27,942 nucleotides of DNA, from the NCBI GenBank assembly GCA_028292185.1, contig JAQGMT010000049.1:1-27942 (forward strand), read 5' to 3'. Within the stretch, counting starts at the first letter, position 1; each line of letters opens with the position of its first letter. Position numbers and translations under genes: made by a program. Source of the DNA: Ramlibacter sp. (GTDB taxonomy: Bacteria; Pseudomonadota; Gammaproteobacteria; Burkholderiales; Burkholderiaceae_C). Of this stretch, positions 14,421 through 21,537 are shown one piece after another. Below the pieces are notes generated by a model. It saw nothing but the letters and a program-made list of their open reading frames with translations, was not told the DNA's origin and ran no database searches.

Positions 14421-15330
14421 AACGAGCTGCCGCCTGCTGGCGTCCGTATTCGCCGAGCTTCATCGTGACATAAGTGGCGCGATCCATCTCGTGCAACTGG
14501 CGGGCGTAACGCTCGCTTGAATTGAACCAGGTCTGCAGGCGCTTTTCCAGCTGCTGGTCGGGCGGCACCTTGAGCGACGCCAGGTGCGCGTCGATGGCGA
14601 GGTAGTAGCGCATCGCGGTGCGTTCGATGGCCCCGCGCACGCCGCCGATATAAACCGGCTGGCCGTTGCCATCCTTGCCGCTCACGCTGAAGCCCACCTT
14701 TTCCGCGCCCGTGGTCGCCAGGTAAGTCTGCATCGCCATACGGCCCGCGAAACCATAGCCGTACGAGTAGCTCAGGTGCATGAAGGTGTGCCCGCCGTCG
14801 AGCGGAACGACGGATACCGAGATGTCGTAGTCGCGTGTGCCGATCGGGCCCTTCGCCGCCACGAGCCGGCTTTCGAAATAATCGGGCTTCAGCGCAATCG
14901 GCTGCCAGCGGAACTCCAGGGGGTACGCGTCCTGGGCCGCCTGGCCTGACTTGCGGCCGATGCGCACCTGCAGCGTGGTCTGCTCATTGCCGCCCTGCGC
15001 ACGGCATGCCTTGGTGTTGAACGGCAGCAGCATGATGTCGCACCAGTCCGCCGGGTTCTTCAGGGTACTGCTGACGCTGGCGAACGGGTAATCCAGCACG
15101 GCATAGATGTCGCCCTTGAGCGTGTCGCCGGCTTCCGAGGACTCGATATACAGCGGACGGTGAAAGTTGTTGTCGCTCAACTGCCCGCGCAGTTCGGCGT
15201 ACTTGGATTGCAGCCCCGCCGGCCCGCTGTACGCCTGGGCGCCGAGCGCGGCCAGTCCCAGCACGCAGGCGGCGCCGCTCTTCGCGGCCGCGCGGATCGC
15301 CCCGGCCCACGGTCCCGAAATGAATGTCAT
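14419..15330 (-). CDS. Exported protein of unknown function
   Basis: 303 residues. I do not recognise the family. Seen: an N-terminal signal peptide with an Ala-rich core and an AQA cleavage site at about residue 33, then a soluble, mixed alpha/beta-looking protein with two Cys (WCDIMLLPFNTKAC, about residues 93-107) that could form a periplasmic disulfide. The middle has strand-rich DYDISVSVVPLDGGHTFMHLSYSYGYG and a C-terminal helical part (about 255-300). ATG at 15330 has GAGGAA 6 nt upstream, and it overlaps the stop of the preceding gene in an ATGA. Probably secreted to the periplasm; the partner gene at 15327-15788 is likely cotranscribed. Confidence 0.85.
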   Translation of the reverse strand: MTFISGPWAGAIRAAAKSGAACVLGLAALGAQAYSGPAGLQSKYAELRGQLSDNNFHRPLYIESSEAGDTLKGDIYAVLDYPFASVSSTLKNPADWCDIMLLPFNTKACRAQGGNEQTTLQVRIGRKSGQAAQDAYPLEFRWQPIALKPDYFESRLVAAKGPIGTRDYDISVSVVPLDGGHTFMHLSYSYGYGFAGRMAMQTYLATTGAEKVGFSVSGKDGNGQPVYIGGVRGAIERTAMRYYLAIDAHLASLKVPPDQQLEKRLQTWFNSSERYARQLHEMDRATYVTMKLGEYGRQQAAAR

Positions 15331-15788
15331 GGGTGATTCCTCGAGCTGTGGACTTGCGGAGCATGCACCCGGCTGCGCGATGGCTCGTCCTGCAGCACCT
15401 CCTCCACATCGAACTGGATGCCACCCGTGAACAGGGAGTGCGGCTGCACCGCATAAACGTATCGGCCGCGCTGGCCCAAGTCAAGGCACATCCGCAATCG
15501 TGGCTGCTGAACTTGCTCCCATGCCTTGATCAGCCGCGAACGCACCAGGTTGTCGGCGCATTGCAGGTAACGCAGCTTGTGGTGGTTGTGCGCGAGGTTG
15601 ACCGCATCCAGGTAAGCCGAGGCACTCTTGTTGCGGGTGTGGAAATTGGGTGTGAGGTCGATCATGAGCGTCAGCACACGATCGTCGACTTCCAGCACGA
15701 AGTGGCGGCCCATCAAGCCGTCACTGCCCTCGCCGTACTTGTACGCCAGGTGAAGATGCGACGGCGTTTTGCGCAGGGAGTGCTTCAT
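15327..15788 (-). CDS. Conserved-looking hypothetical protein
   Basis: 153 residues, no family recognised. Codon third positions are strongly G/C in this frame, as in neighbouring real genes, and its stop overlaps the next start in an ATGA, both of which support coding. No signal peptide or membrane helix is seen. It is basic and His-rich, with FVLEVDDRVLTLMIDLTPNF resembling paired beta strands, an Asn/His patch (LAHNHHKLRY), and a last 20 residues that look disordered. ATG at 15788 lacks a clear Shine-Dalgarno. The frame is open to 16070, so the true start could be upstream, but those residues look non-coding. Confidence 0.7.
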   Translation of the reverse strand: MKHSLRKTPSHLHLAYKYGEGSDGLMGRHFVLEVDDRVLTLMIDLTPNFHTRNKSASAYLDAVNLAHNHHKLRYLQCADNLVRSRLIKAWEQVQQPRLRMCLDLGQRGRYVYAVQPHSLFTGGIQFDVEEVLQDEPSRSRVHAPQVHSSRNHP

Positions 15789-16074
15789 GGTTTTAGTGCC
15801 AGGGTCACGGCACATCTCGAGCTTGCGCCGGGCATCCCCGCCCGGCTGTAGGACAACACTCAATTTGCCTGTGAGCCGGTCGGGGGCAGATGCGAGTTCG
15901 CCGATGCGTCGTTCTCCTACAGGCACTCTCCCGATCCGCTGACTGCCGCGTCTCGCGCACGGCTGAAGATGAGGGATGCACATGCCGACGCTCGCCGCGC
16001 CGCGTGGCACATAAAACCGGCAGACGCCGCAAGGTGGCTGCACCTTTATTCCATTCACGACAAGGAGCATTCAC
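15789..16074. other. Divergent intergenic region with inverted motifs
   Basis: 286 nt between the unknown minus-strand operon and the plus-strand stress-like gene. It holds a hairpin (GCCGGGC 15827-15833 with GCCCGGC 15840-15846), an inverted pair of CTGTAGGA motifs (15846-15853 and the complement at 15916-15923), a nested TGCCTGT/ACAGGCA pair (15866-15872 and 15919-15925), and AAGGAG 7 nt before the ATG at 16075. No clear sigma70 hexamers. I see no credible gene in it. Confidence 0.55.
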
Positions 16075-17223
16075 ATGGCTGCTGAAGACAGAGATCTCAA
16101 CCGCGATCCGATCACCGACGAACCCGGCGCGCATCCAGTGGGCACCGGCGTGGGCGCCACGGGCGGCGCCGTGGCGGGTGCGGCAGCGGGTGCCCTGGGC
16201 GGCCCGATCGGCATGGCGGTGGGCGGCGTCATCGGTGCGGTGGTCGGCGGGCTGGCGGGCAAGGCAGCCGCGGAGGCCGTCAATCCAACTGCTGAAGAGG
16301 CCCACTGGCGTGAGAACTACGACCGCGAGCCCTACTACCAGAAGGGCCGCAGCTTCGACGATTACGCGCCCGCTTACCGGCTGGGGGTGACCAGCCGCAC
16401 GCGCTACGAAGGCGACTGGGAAAAGGCGGAGCCGCAACTGGCTTCCGAGTGGGAATCGGCGCGCGGCGGTTCGAGCCTGAGCTGGCCCGACGCGCAGCCC
16501 GCAAGCCGCGCCGCATGGGACCGGGTCGATGCGAACTATCGAAGTGGCATGCCGGGCATGGACGGCTCGCGTGACAGCTTGATTTCCGACCGCGAAAGCA
16601 TGGGAAGCAGCGGCACGGAAAGCAGCGGCATGGGAACCAGTGGCATGGGTCGCAGTGGCATGGGCGGCAGCGTCGATCCCATGTCGGGCTCACAGTCGCA
16701 AAGCCAGAGTCAGGGGACCAGCGGCGGTGCTGCCGCGGCCGTGGGCGCGGCGCAAAGTGCCGGCAACAACTCCGGTGACAGCGACGACGTGATCGACGCG
16801 CTGCAGGACCTGGTCGAATGCTGCAAGGACGGTGAATACGGTTTTCGCGCGTGCGCCGAGCAGGCCAAGCGCGCCGACCTGAAATCGACCTTCCTGCAAC
16901 GTGCTGACGATTGCCGCGGCGCAGCCCAGGAGCTGAACGATCAGATCCGTACGCTGGGCGGCAGCACCGAGGACAGCGGCAGTGCGGCCGGCGCGCTGCA
17001 TCGCGGCTGGGTGTCGGTGAAAGCCACCTTGACCACCTACGACGACAAGGCGGTGCTGGAAGAGTGCGAGCGCGGCGAGGACAACGCGATGGCCCGTTAT
17101 CGCAAGGCACTCAAACAGTCGCTGCCCGCGGGCATCAAGCTGATCGTGGAGCGCCAGATGCAAGGCGTGCAGCGCAACCACGACCAGATCAAGATGCTGC
17201 GCGATCAATTCCGCACCGCGTAA
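16075..17223 (+). CDS. Glycine-zipper / DUF2383 (PA2169-type four-helix) fusion protein
   Basis: 382 residues with an unusual two-part build. Residues about 21-66 are a Gly/Ala-rich zipper (GTGVGATGGAVAGAAAGALG) of the kind that inserts in membranes. Residues 75-155 are an aromatic, charged segment (HWRENYDREPYYQKGRSFDDYAPAYR) found in small stress-type proteins. Residues about 160-235 are low complexity, with SGMGx repeats and an SQSQ run. From about 239 to the end comes a helical domain (VIDALQDLVECCKDGEYGF, FLQRADDCRGAAQELNDQI, LEECERGEDNAMARYRKAL) matching my memory of the ferritin-like DUF2383/PA2169 family. ATG at 16075 has a strong AAGGAG. Function unknown; stress-related by association. 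Confidence 0.82.
   Translation: MAAEDRDLNRDPITDEPGAHPVGTGVGATGGAVAGAAAGALGGPIGMAVGGVIGAVVGGLAGKAAAEAVNPTAEEAHWRENYDREPYYQKGRSFDDYAPAYRLGVTSRTRYEGDWEKAEPQLASEWESARGGSSLSWPDAQPASRAAWDRVDANYRSGMPGMDGSRDSLISDRESMGSSGTESSGMGTSGMGRSGMGGSVDPMSGSQSQSQSQGTSGGAAAAVGAAQSAGNNSGDSDDVIDALQDLVECCKDGEYGFRACAEQAKRADLKSTFLQRADDCRGAAQELNDQIRTLGGSTEDSGSAAGALHRGWVSVKATLTTYDDKAVLEECERGEDNAMARYRKALKQSLPAGIKLIVERQMQGVQRNHDQIKMLRDQFRTA
16624..16668 (+). repeat. Three tandem 15-nt units inside the fusion gene
   Basis: Units at 16624-16638, 16639-16653 and 16654-16668 share the core AGYGGCATGGG and encode Ser-Gly-Met-Gly-X. Degenerate copies precede them. In-frame length variation of this linker between strains is expected. 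Confidence 0.85.
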
Positions 17224-17235
17224 ACGGAGGAGATC

Positions 17236-17260
17236 GAGGCTCGGGCCAGGCCCGGGCCTC
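17236..17260 (+). promoter_or_regulatory. Strong hairpin just before ligD
   Basis: A 25-nt GC-rich inverted repeat, GAGGCTCGGGC - CAG - GCCCGGGCCTC (11 pairs, one G-T), sits between the DUF2383-fusion stop and the ligD ATG and ends 10 nt before that ATG. No T-run follows. It would cover the place where a ribosome-binding site should be. Confidence 0.6.
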
Positions 17261-17270
17261 GTACTTGCTG

Positions 17271-19868
17271 ATGGCTGACGATCGCCCCGTCTCTTCCCTG
17301 AAAACCTATCGCGAGAAGCGCAACTTCGACGCGACGCCCGAGCCTGCGGAAGGCGGCGTGCCGAACGAAGCCGAGCGAACCTTCGTCATCCAGAAGCACT
17401 GGGCTTCCCGGCTGCACTACGACTTCCGGCTGGAGCTCGATGGCACCATGAAAAGCTGGGCGGTACCCAAGGGGCCCAGCTTCGATCCCGCCGACAAGCG
17501 CATGGCGATGCCGACCGAGGATCACCCGATTTCCTACAACCGCTTCGAAGGCACCATCCCGCCCGGCAACTACGGCGCGGGCAAGGTGATCATCTGGGAC
17601 AAAGGTGTGTGGATCCCGCTGGAGGATCCGCGCAAGGGATATCGGGAAGGCAAACTCAAGTTCGAATTGCGCGGCCACAAGCTGCGCGGCCACTGGACGC
17701 TGGTGCGGATGAAGGGCCGTGGCAACGGGCGCGAGGACCCGTGGCTGTTGATCAAGGAGCGTGACAGCCTGGCGCGTCCGGCCGCCGAGTACAGCGTGGT
17801 CGATGAAATGCCGGACAGTGTGCAGACGCTGGCGGACCGGCCGGTGAGCCAACCCGAAGCACAAACGCCAGCGGCCGCTGCTGCGGAACCCGCGGCGAAC
17901 GGACCGCCCGCCGGAGCGCGTAAAGCCGCCTTGCCGGACGCGCTGCAACCCGAGCTGGCCACGCTGGTGGACCGGCCGCCCAGCGATCCGCAAAACTGGA
18001 TCTACGAGATCAAGTTCGACGGCTATCGGATGCTCACGCGCGCCGAAGCCGGCGAGTTGCGCCTCATCACCCGCAATGGCAATGACTGGACCCACAAGTT
18101 GCCCCAGCTGGCGCAGGCGCTGCAATCGATGGAGTTGCCCGACGGCTGGTACGACGGCGAGATCATCATGCCGGGCGAACGCGTTCCCGCCGACTTCCAG
18201 GCGCTGCAAGGCGCGTTCGACAGCGCACACACGGGCGACATCGTCTACTACCTGTTCGACCTTCCCTACTGCGCGGGTTACGACCTGCGTGAGGTGCCGC
18301 TCGAGGAACGCCGCGCCGTGCTGGAACGCATCGTCACACGCAAACCGCACGAAAAGGTGCGGTTCTCCGCCGTCTTCGACGCCAAGCCCGAGGACGTTGT
18401 GGCGTCCGCATGCCGCCTGGGCCTGGAGGGCGTCATCGCCAAGCGACGGGATTCGGCCTACGTGACGCGGCGCTCGGCCGATTGGGCAAAGCTCAAGTGC
18501 GGCCTGCGCCAGGAATTCGTCATCGGCGGCTATACCGATCCGAAGGGCTCACGCACGGGCATCGGCTCGCTGCTGCTGGGGGTCCATGACAAGGACGGGA
18601 CACTGAAGTACGCGGGAAATGTGGGCACCGGCTTCAGCGAGCAGACGTTGCGCGAGTTGCGCCAGCAGCTGGAGGCGGTGGCCGCGGACAAGAGCCCTTT
18701 CGGCGCAGGCGCCGAGATTCCGAGGGGTGCGCACTGGGTCAAGCCGCGGCTGGTGTGCGAGGTCGCGTTCGGCGAATGGACACGCGACGATCGCATCCGG
18801 CACTCGGTGTTTCACGGGCTGCGCGAAGACAAGAGCCCTAAAGCGATCGTGCGCGAGGAGCCGCGGCATGTGCCGGCGCCGGGCAAGCCCGCAAAGGCAG
18901 CTGGCGCAAAGGCAGCTGGCGCGAAGGCCTTGAGCGCCGCGAAATCGGCGACGCCGTCCGAGCCAGCCGCCGCGGCTCGCCTGCCCGCAACGCTGCGCGT
19001 GAGCAATCCCGACCGCGTGATCGATCCGCAAAGCGGCGTCACGAAGATCGAACTGGTGCGCTACTACGCGCTCGTCGCTCCCTTGATGATGCCGCACCTG
19101 AAAGGCCGGCCGATCGCTTTGGTCCGGGCCCCGTCCGGCATCGGCGGCGAACTGTTTTTCCAGAAGCACATGGACCGCTATCAGATGTCGGGCATCGAGC
19201 AGCTCGACCCGTCCTTCTTCCCCGGCCATCCGCCGATGCTGGAGCTCGCGAAGGCTGAAGGCCTGTTGTCGGCGGCGCAAATGAACGTCATCGAGTTCCA
19301 TACCTGGAATGGCGTGAAGACCGCGATCGACAGGCCCGACCGGATGACGTTCGACCTGGACCCCGGAGAAGGCGTCACCTGGGCCCAAGTGAAAGAGGCC
19401 GCCGAGCTGGTGCACGCGTTTCTATCGGAGCTGAAGCTGCCGGCCTTCCTCAAGACCAGCGGCGGCAAGGGCTTGCACCTGGTCGTGCCGCTGAAAAAGC
19501 AATTCGACTGGGACACGGTGAAGGATTTCTCGCAAGCCATCGTGCAACACCTGGCGCGCACCTTGCCGCAACGCTTCGTCGCCAAGAGCGGCGGCAGCAA
19601 TCGGGTGGGCAAGATTTTCATCGACTACCTGCGCAACGGCTACGGTGCGACGACGGCGTGCGCCTGGTCGGCACGTTCGCGGCCCGGCCTGGGTATCTCG
19701 GTGCCGGTACGCTGGGATGAACTCCAGGGCCTGAAAGGCGGCGACCACTGGACGGTGCGCAGCGTGCACACCCGCCTCGACGAGGGCAATGGCCCGTGGG
19801 AAGCCTATGAAGGCAGCCGCGCCGCCTTGGCCGCGGCCATGAAGACGCTGGGTTTCCGGCGAGCCTGA
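17271..19868 (+). CDS. ligD: NHEJ DNA ligase LigD (phosphoesterase-ligase-polymerase)
   Basis: Multifunctional enzyme of bacterial non-homologous end joining: it trims, fills and seals double-strand breaks brought together by Ku. 865 residues, order PE-LIG-POL as in Pseudomonas. Seen: 3'-phosphoesterase domain (about 10-175) with HYDFRLE (His49, Asp51, Arg53) and EDHPISY (His85); Ala/Pro linker; ATP-dependent ligase domain (about 225-560) with nucleotidyl Lys248 in EIKFDGYRML; a second Ala/Lys linker (about 535-575); and an AEP-type primase/polymerase domain with FDLDPGEG (Asp695, Asp697) and TSGGKGLHLVVPL. ATG at 17271 has no clear Shine-Dalgarno and follows a strong hairpin. No ku is in the window. 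Confidence 0.96.
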   Translation: MADDRPVSSLKTYREKRNFDATPEPAEGGVPNEAERTFVIQKHWASRLHYDFRLELDGTMKSWAVPKGPSFDPADKRMAMPTEDHPISYNRFEGTIPPGNYGAGKVIIWDKGVWIPLEDPRKGYREGKLKFELRGHKLRGHWTLVRMKGRGNGREDPWLLIKERDSLARPAAEYSVVDEMPDSVQTLADRPVSQPEAQTPAAAAAEPAANGPPAGARKAALPDALQPELATLVDRPPSDPQNWIYEIKFDGYRMLTRAEAGELRLITRNGNDWTHKLPQLAQALQSMELPDGWYDGEIIMPGERVPADFQALQGAFDSAHTGDIVYYLFDLPYCAGYDLREVPLEERRAVLERIVTRKPHEKVRFSAVFDAKPEDVVASACRLGLEGVIAKRRDSAYVTRRSADWAKLKCGLRQEFVIGGYTDPKGSRTGIGSLLLGVHDKDGTLKYAGNVGTGFSEQTLRELRQQLEAVAADKSPFGAGAEIPRGAHWVKPRLVCEVAFGEWTRDDRIRHSVFHGLREDKSPKAIVREEPRHVPAPGKPAKAAGAKAAGAKALSAAKSATPSEPAAAARLPATLRVSNPDRVIDPQSGVTKIELVRYYALVAPLMMPHLKGRPIALVRAPSGIGGELFFQKHMDRYQMSGIEQLDPSFFPGHPPMLELAKAEGLLSAAQMNVIEFHTWNGVKTAIDRPDRMTFDLDPGEGVTWAQVKEAAELVHAFLSELKLPAFLKTSGGKGLHLVVPLKKQFDWDTVKDFSQAIVQHLARTLPQRFVAKSGGSNRVGKIFIDYLRNGYGATTACAWSARSRPGLGISVPVRWDELQGLKGGDHWTVRSVHTRLDEGNGPWEAYEGSRAALAAAMKTLGFRRA
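18891..18920 (+). repeat. Exact 15-nt tandem duplication in the LigD linker
   Basis: GCAAAGGCAGCTGGC occurs at 18891-18905 and again at 18906-18920, followed by a decayed third unit. It encodes Ala-Lys-Ala-Ala-Gly repeats in the ligase-polymerase linker and keeps the frame. Confidence 0.9.
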
Positions 19869-19884
19869 AGGACGCCACTGACCC

Positions 19885-20643
19885 ATGCGCGAACAATGGC
19901 CCTGCACGCTGTGGATCGTCAGGCACGGCCAGAGCGCGGGCAACGTGGCGCGTGACGCGGCGGAGGCGGCTGGCCATCACATCATCGACATTTCGGAGCG
20001 CGACATCGACACGCCTTTGTCCGACCTCGGCCGCACGCAGGCCCGCGCCTTGGGCCATTGGTTCGGCCAACTGCCGCGCGAACGCCAGCCCCAGGTCGTG
20101 CTCTGTTCGCCCTATGTGCGCGCCCGCGAAACGGCGCGCCTGATCCTGCAGGCCGCCGACTTCGCCGCGGGCGACGTGCGACTGCGTTTCGACGAGCGCC
20201 TGCGGGAAAAGGAGTTCGGCATCCTCGACCGGCTGACAGTGCACGGCATCCGCCAGAAGTACCCGGAACTGAGCCAGCAGCGCTCGCACGTCGGCAAGTT
20301 CTACTTCCGCCCCCCCGGGGGCGAGAGCTGGTGCGACGTGATCCTGCGCTTGCGCAGCGTGCTTGAAATGGTGACGCGCGAGCATGGCGGACAGCGGGTG
20401 CTGATGGTGGGTCACCAGGTGATCGTCAATTGCATGCGCTACCTGATCGAGCGCCTGGACGAAGAGCAGATCCTGACCATCGACCGGCGAGGCGATGTTC
20501 CGAACTGCGGCGTCACCTCATATGAGTACGACGCGAAAAGCGATCAGCTGCAAGCCGACCTGGTGAACTTCGTCGCCCCGCTGCGGCAAGCGGGTGCGCC
20601 GGTCACGACGGCCCCGGACGACACGGCCGCGCCCAAACCGTGA
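19885..20643 (+). CDS. Histidine phosphatase family protein (phosphoglycerate-mutase-like)
   Basis: 252 residues. Branch of the histidine phosphatase superfamily. Seen: the phospho-acceptor motif VRHGQS (Arg13, His14, Gly15), SPYVRARETA with Arg82, REKEFGILD (acid region), a GGESWCDV segment, and the second catalytic His177 in MVGHQVIV. The substrate cannot be told from sequence: family members include sugar phosphatases, cofactor-dependent mutases and protein phosphatases. The C-terminal 25 residues are Ala/Pro/Thr-rich. It starts 16 nt after ligD and its stop overlaps nnrD in a GTGA, so it is probably in the same transcript. Confidence 0.9.
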   Translation: MREQWPCTLWIVRHGQSAGNVARDAAEAAGHHIIDISERDIDTPLSDLGRTQARALGHWFGQLPRERQPQVVLCSPYVRARETARLILQAADFAAGDVRLRFDERLREKEFGILDRLTVHGIRQKYPELSQQRSHVGKFYFRPPGGESWCDVILRLRSVLEMVTREHGGQRVLMVGHQVIVNCMRYLIERLDEEQILTIDRRGDVPNCGVTSYEYDAKSDQLQADLVNFVAPLRQAGAPVTTAPDDTAAPKP

Positions 20644-21530
20644 CCATGCACGACGACGCCCCCTGGACCACGCTCGATGCGCGGACACTGCGCGGCTGGC
20701 CGCTGCCCGCGCTGGCGAGAGAGGCCGACAAGGAAGCGCGCGGCCGCATCCTGGTGGTTGCGGGCAGCCGTGAGATTGCGGGCGCCGCGGTGCTGGCGGC
20801 CACCGCGGCCTTGCGCGCGGGAGCGGGCAAGCTGGTGGTCGCCACCGCCGAGTCTGTGGCGGCGCACCTGGCTTTCGCGGTGCCGGAGGCGCGGGTCATC
20901 GCCCTGCCCGAAACCGCATTGGGCGCATTTGCGAAGACCGGCCTGGACCGGTTGCGCGATGCCGCGGAAGGCGCCGACGCCGCACTCATCGGATCGGGGC
21001 TGATGGACGAAGCAGGCGCTACTGACTTCGTCGGCGAGTTGTTGCCGCTGGTCGCGCATGCGCCTGTCGTGCTGGACGCGCTCGCCATGAACGTCCTGAA
21101 AAACCGCGGCGCGCTGAGCCAGCCCGTGCTGTTGACGCCGCACGGCGGCGAAATGGCGCACCTGATGGAACGCAGCAAGCAGGACGTCCTCGCGCGGCCC
21201 GAGGAGCTCGCCACGGCGGCGGCGCGCCGATGGAACGCCGTGGTTGCACTCAAGGGCGCGACCACATTGATCGCGACGCCGGGCACGGCCGGGTGGCGTC
21301 ATGAAGGCGGGCAGCCCGGCTTGGCAACGTCCGGCTCGGGGGACGTGCTGGCGGGGCTCATTGCCGGCTTGCTGGCCCAAGGCGCGACGCTGGAGCAAGC
21401 GTGTGCCTGGGGCGTCGTGCTGCACGCGTCGGCGGGTGCGTGCCTGGCGCAGCGTCTCGGACCCTTGGGCTATCTGGCCCGGGAACTGCCTGGCGAAATT
21501 CCGGCGCTGTTGAAACAGCTGCAGGAATGA
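20640..21530 (+). CDS. nnrD: ADP-dependent NAD(P)H-hydrate dehydratase
   Basis: Ribokinase-fold repair enzyme that dehydrates the damaged cofactor S-NAD(P)HX back to NAD(P)H using ADP. 296 residues from a GTG at 20640 that overlaps the upstream stop in a GTGA; an ATG at 20646 is an equally possible start. Seen: LVVAGSREIAGAAVLAATAALRAGAGKL near the N-terminus (as in the YjeF C-terminal domain), LTPHGGEMAHL (166-176), VVALKGATTLI, and the signature ATSGSGDVLAGLIAGLLAQG with catalytic Asp235. This is the stand-alone dehydratase; the epimerase domain (NnrE) is not fused and not in the window. It converges with the next gene with a 7-nt gap. Confidence 0.93.
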   Translation: MTMHDDAPWTTLDARTLRGWPLPALAREADKEARGRILVVAGSREIAGAAVLAATAALRAGAGKLVVATAESVAAHLAFAVPEARVIALPETALGAFAKTGLDRLRDAAEGADAALIGSGLMDEAGATDFVGELLPLVAHAPVVLDALAMNVLKNRGALSQPVLLTPHGGEMAHLMERSKQDVLARPEELATAAARRWNAVVALKGATTLIATPGTAGWRHEGGQPGLATSGSGDVLAGLIAGLLAQGATLEQACAWGVVLHASAGACLAQRLGPLGYLARELPGEIPALLKQLQE

Positions 21531-21537
21531 TGTCAGC

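Noticed and set aside
16005..16020. Sigma54-like TGGCAC before the DUF2383 fusion gene
   Set aside because: The -12 TTGC element is not present at the required spacing (sequence continues ATAAAACCGG).
15789..16070. Upstream extension of the 153-residue hypothetical protein
   Set aside because: The frame is open to 16070, but the sequence has no coding-like codon bias, contains hairpins and regulatory-looking inverted repeats, and lacks a ribosome-binding site.
16911..17270. Upstream extension of ligD
   Set aside because: It would overlap the DUF2383 domain in another frame. The phosphoesterase domain begins naturally at the ATG at 17271.
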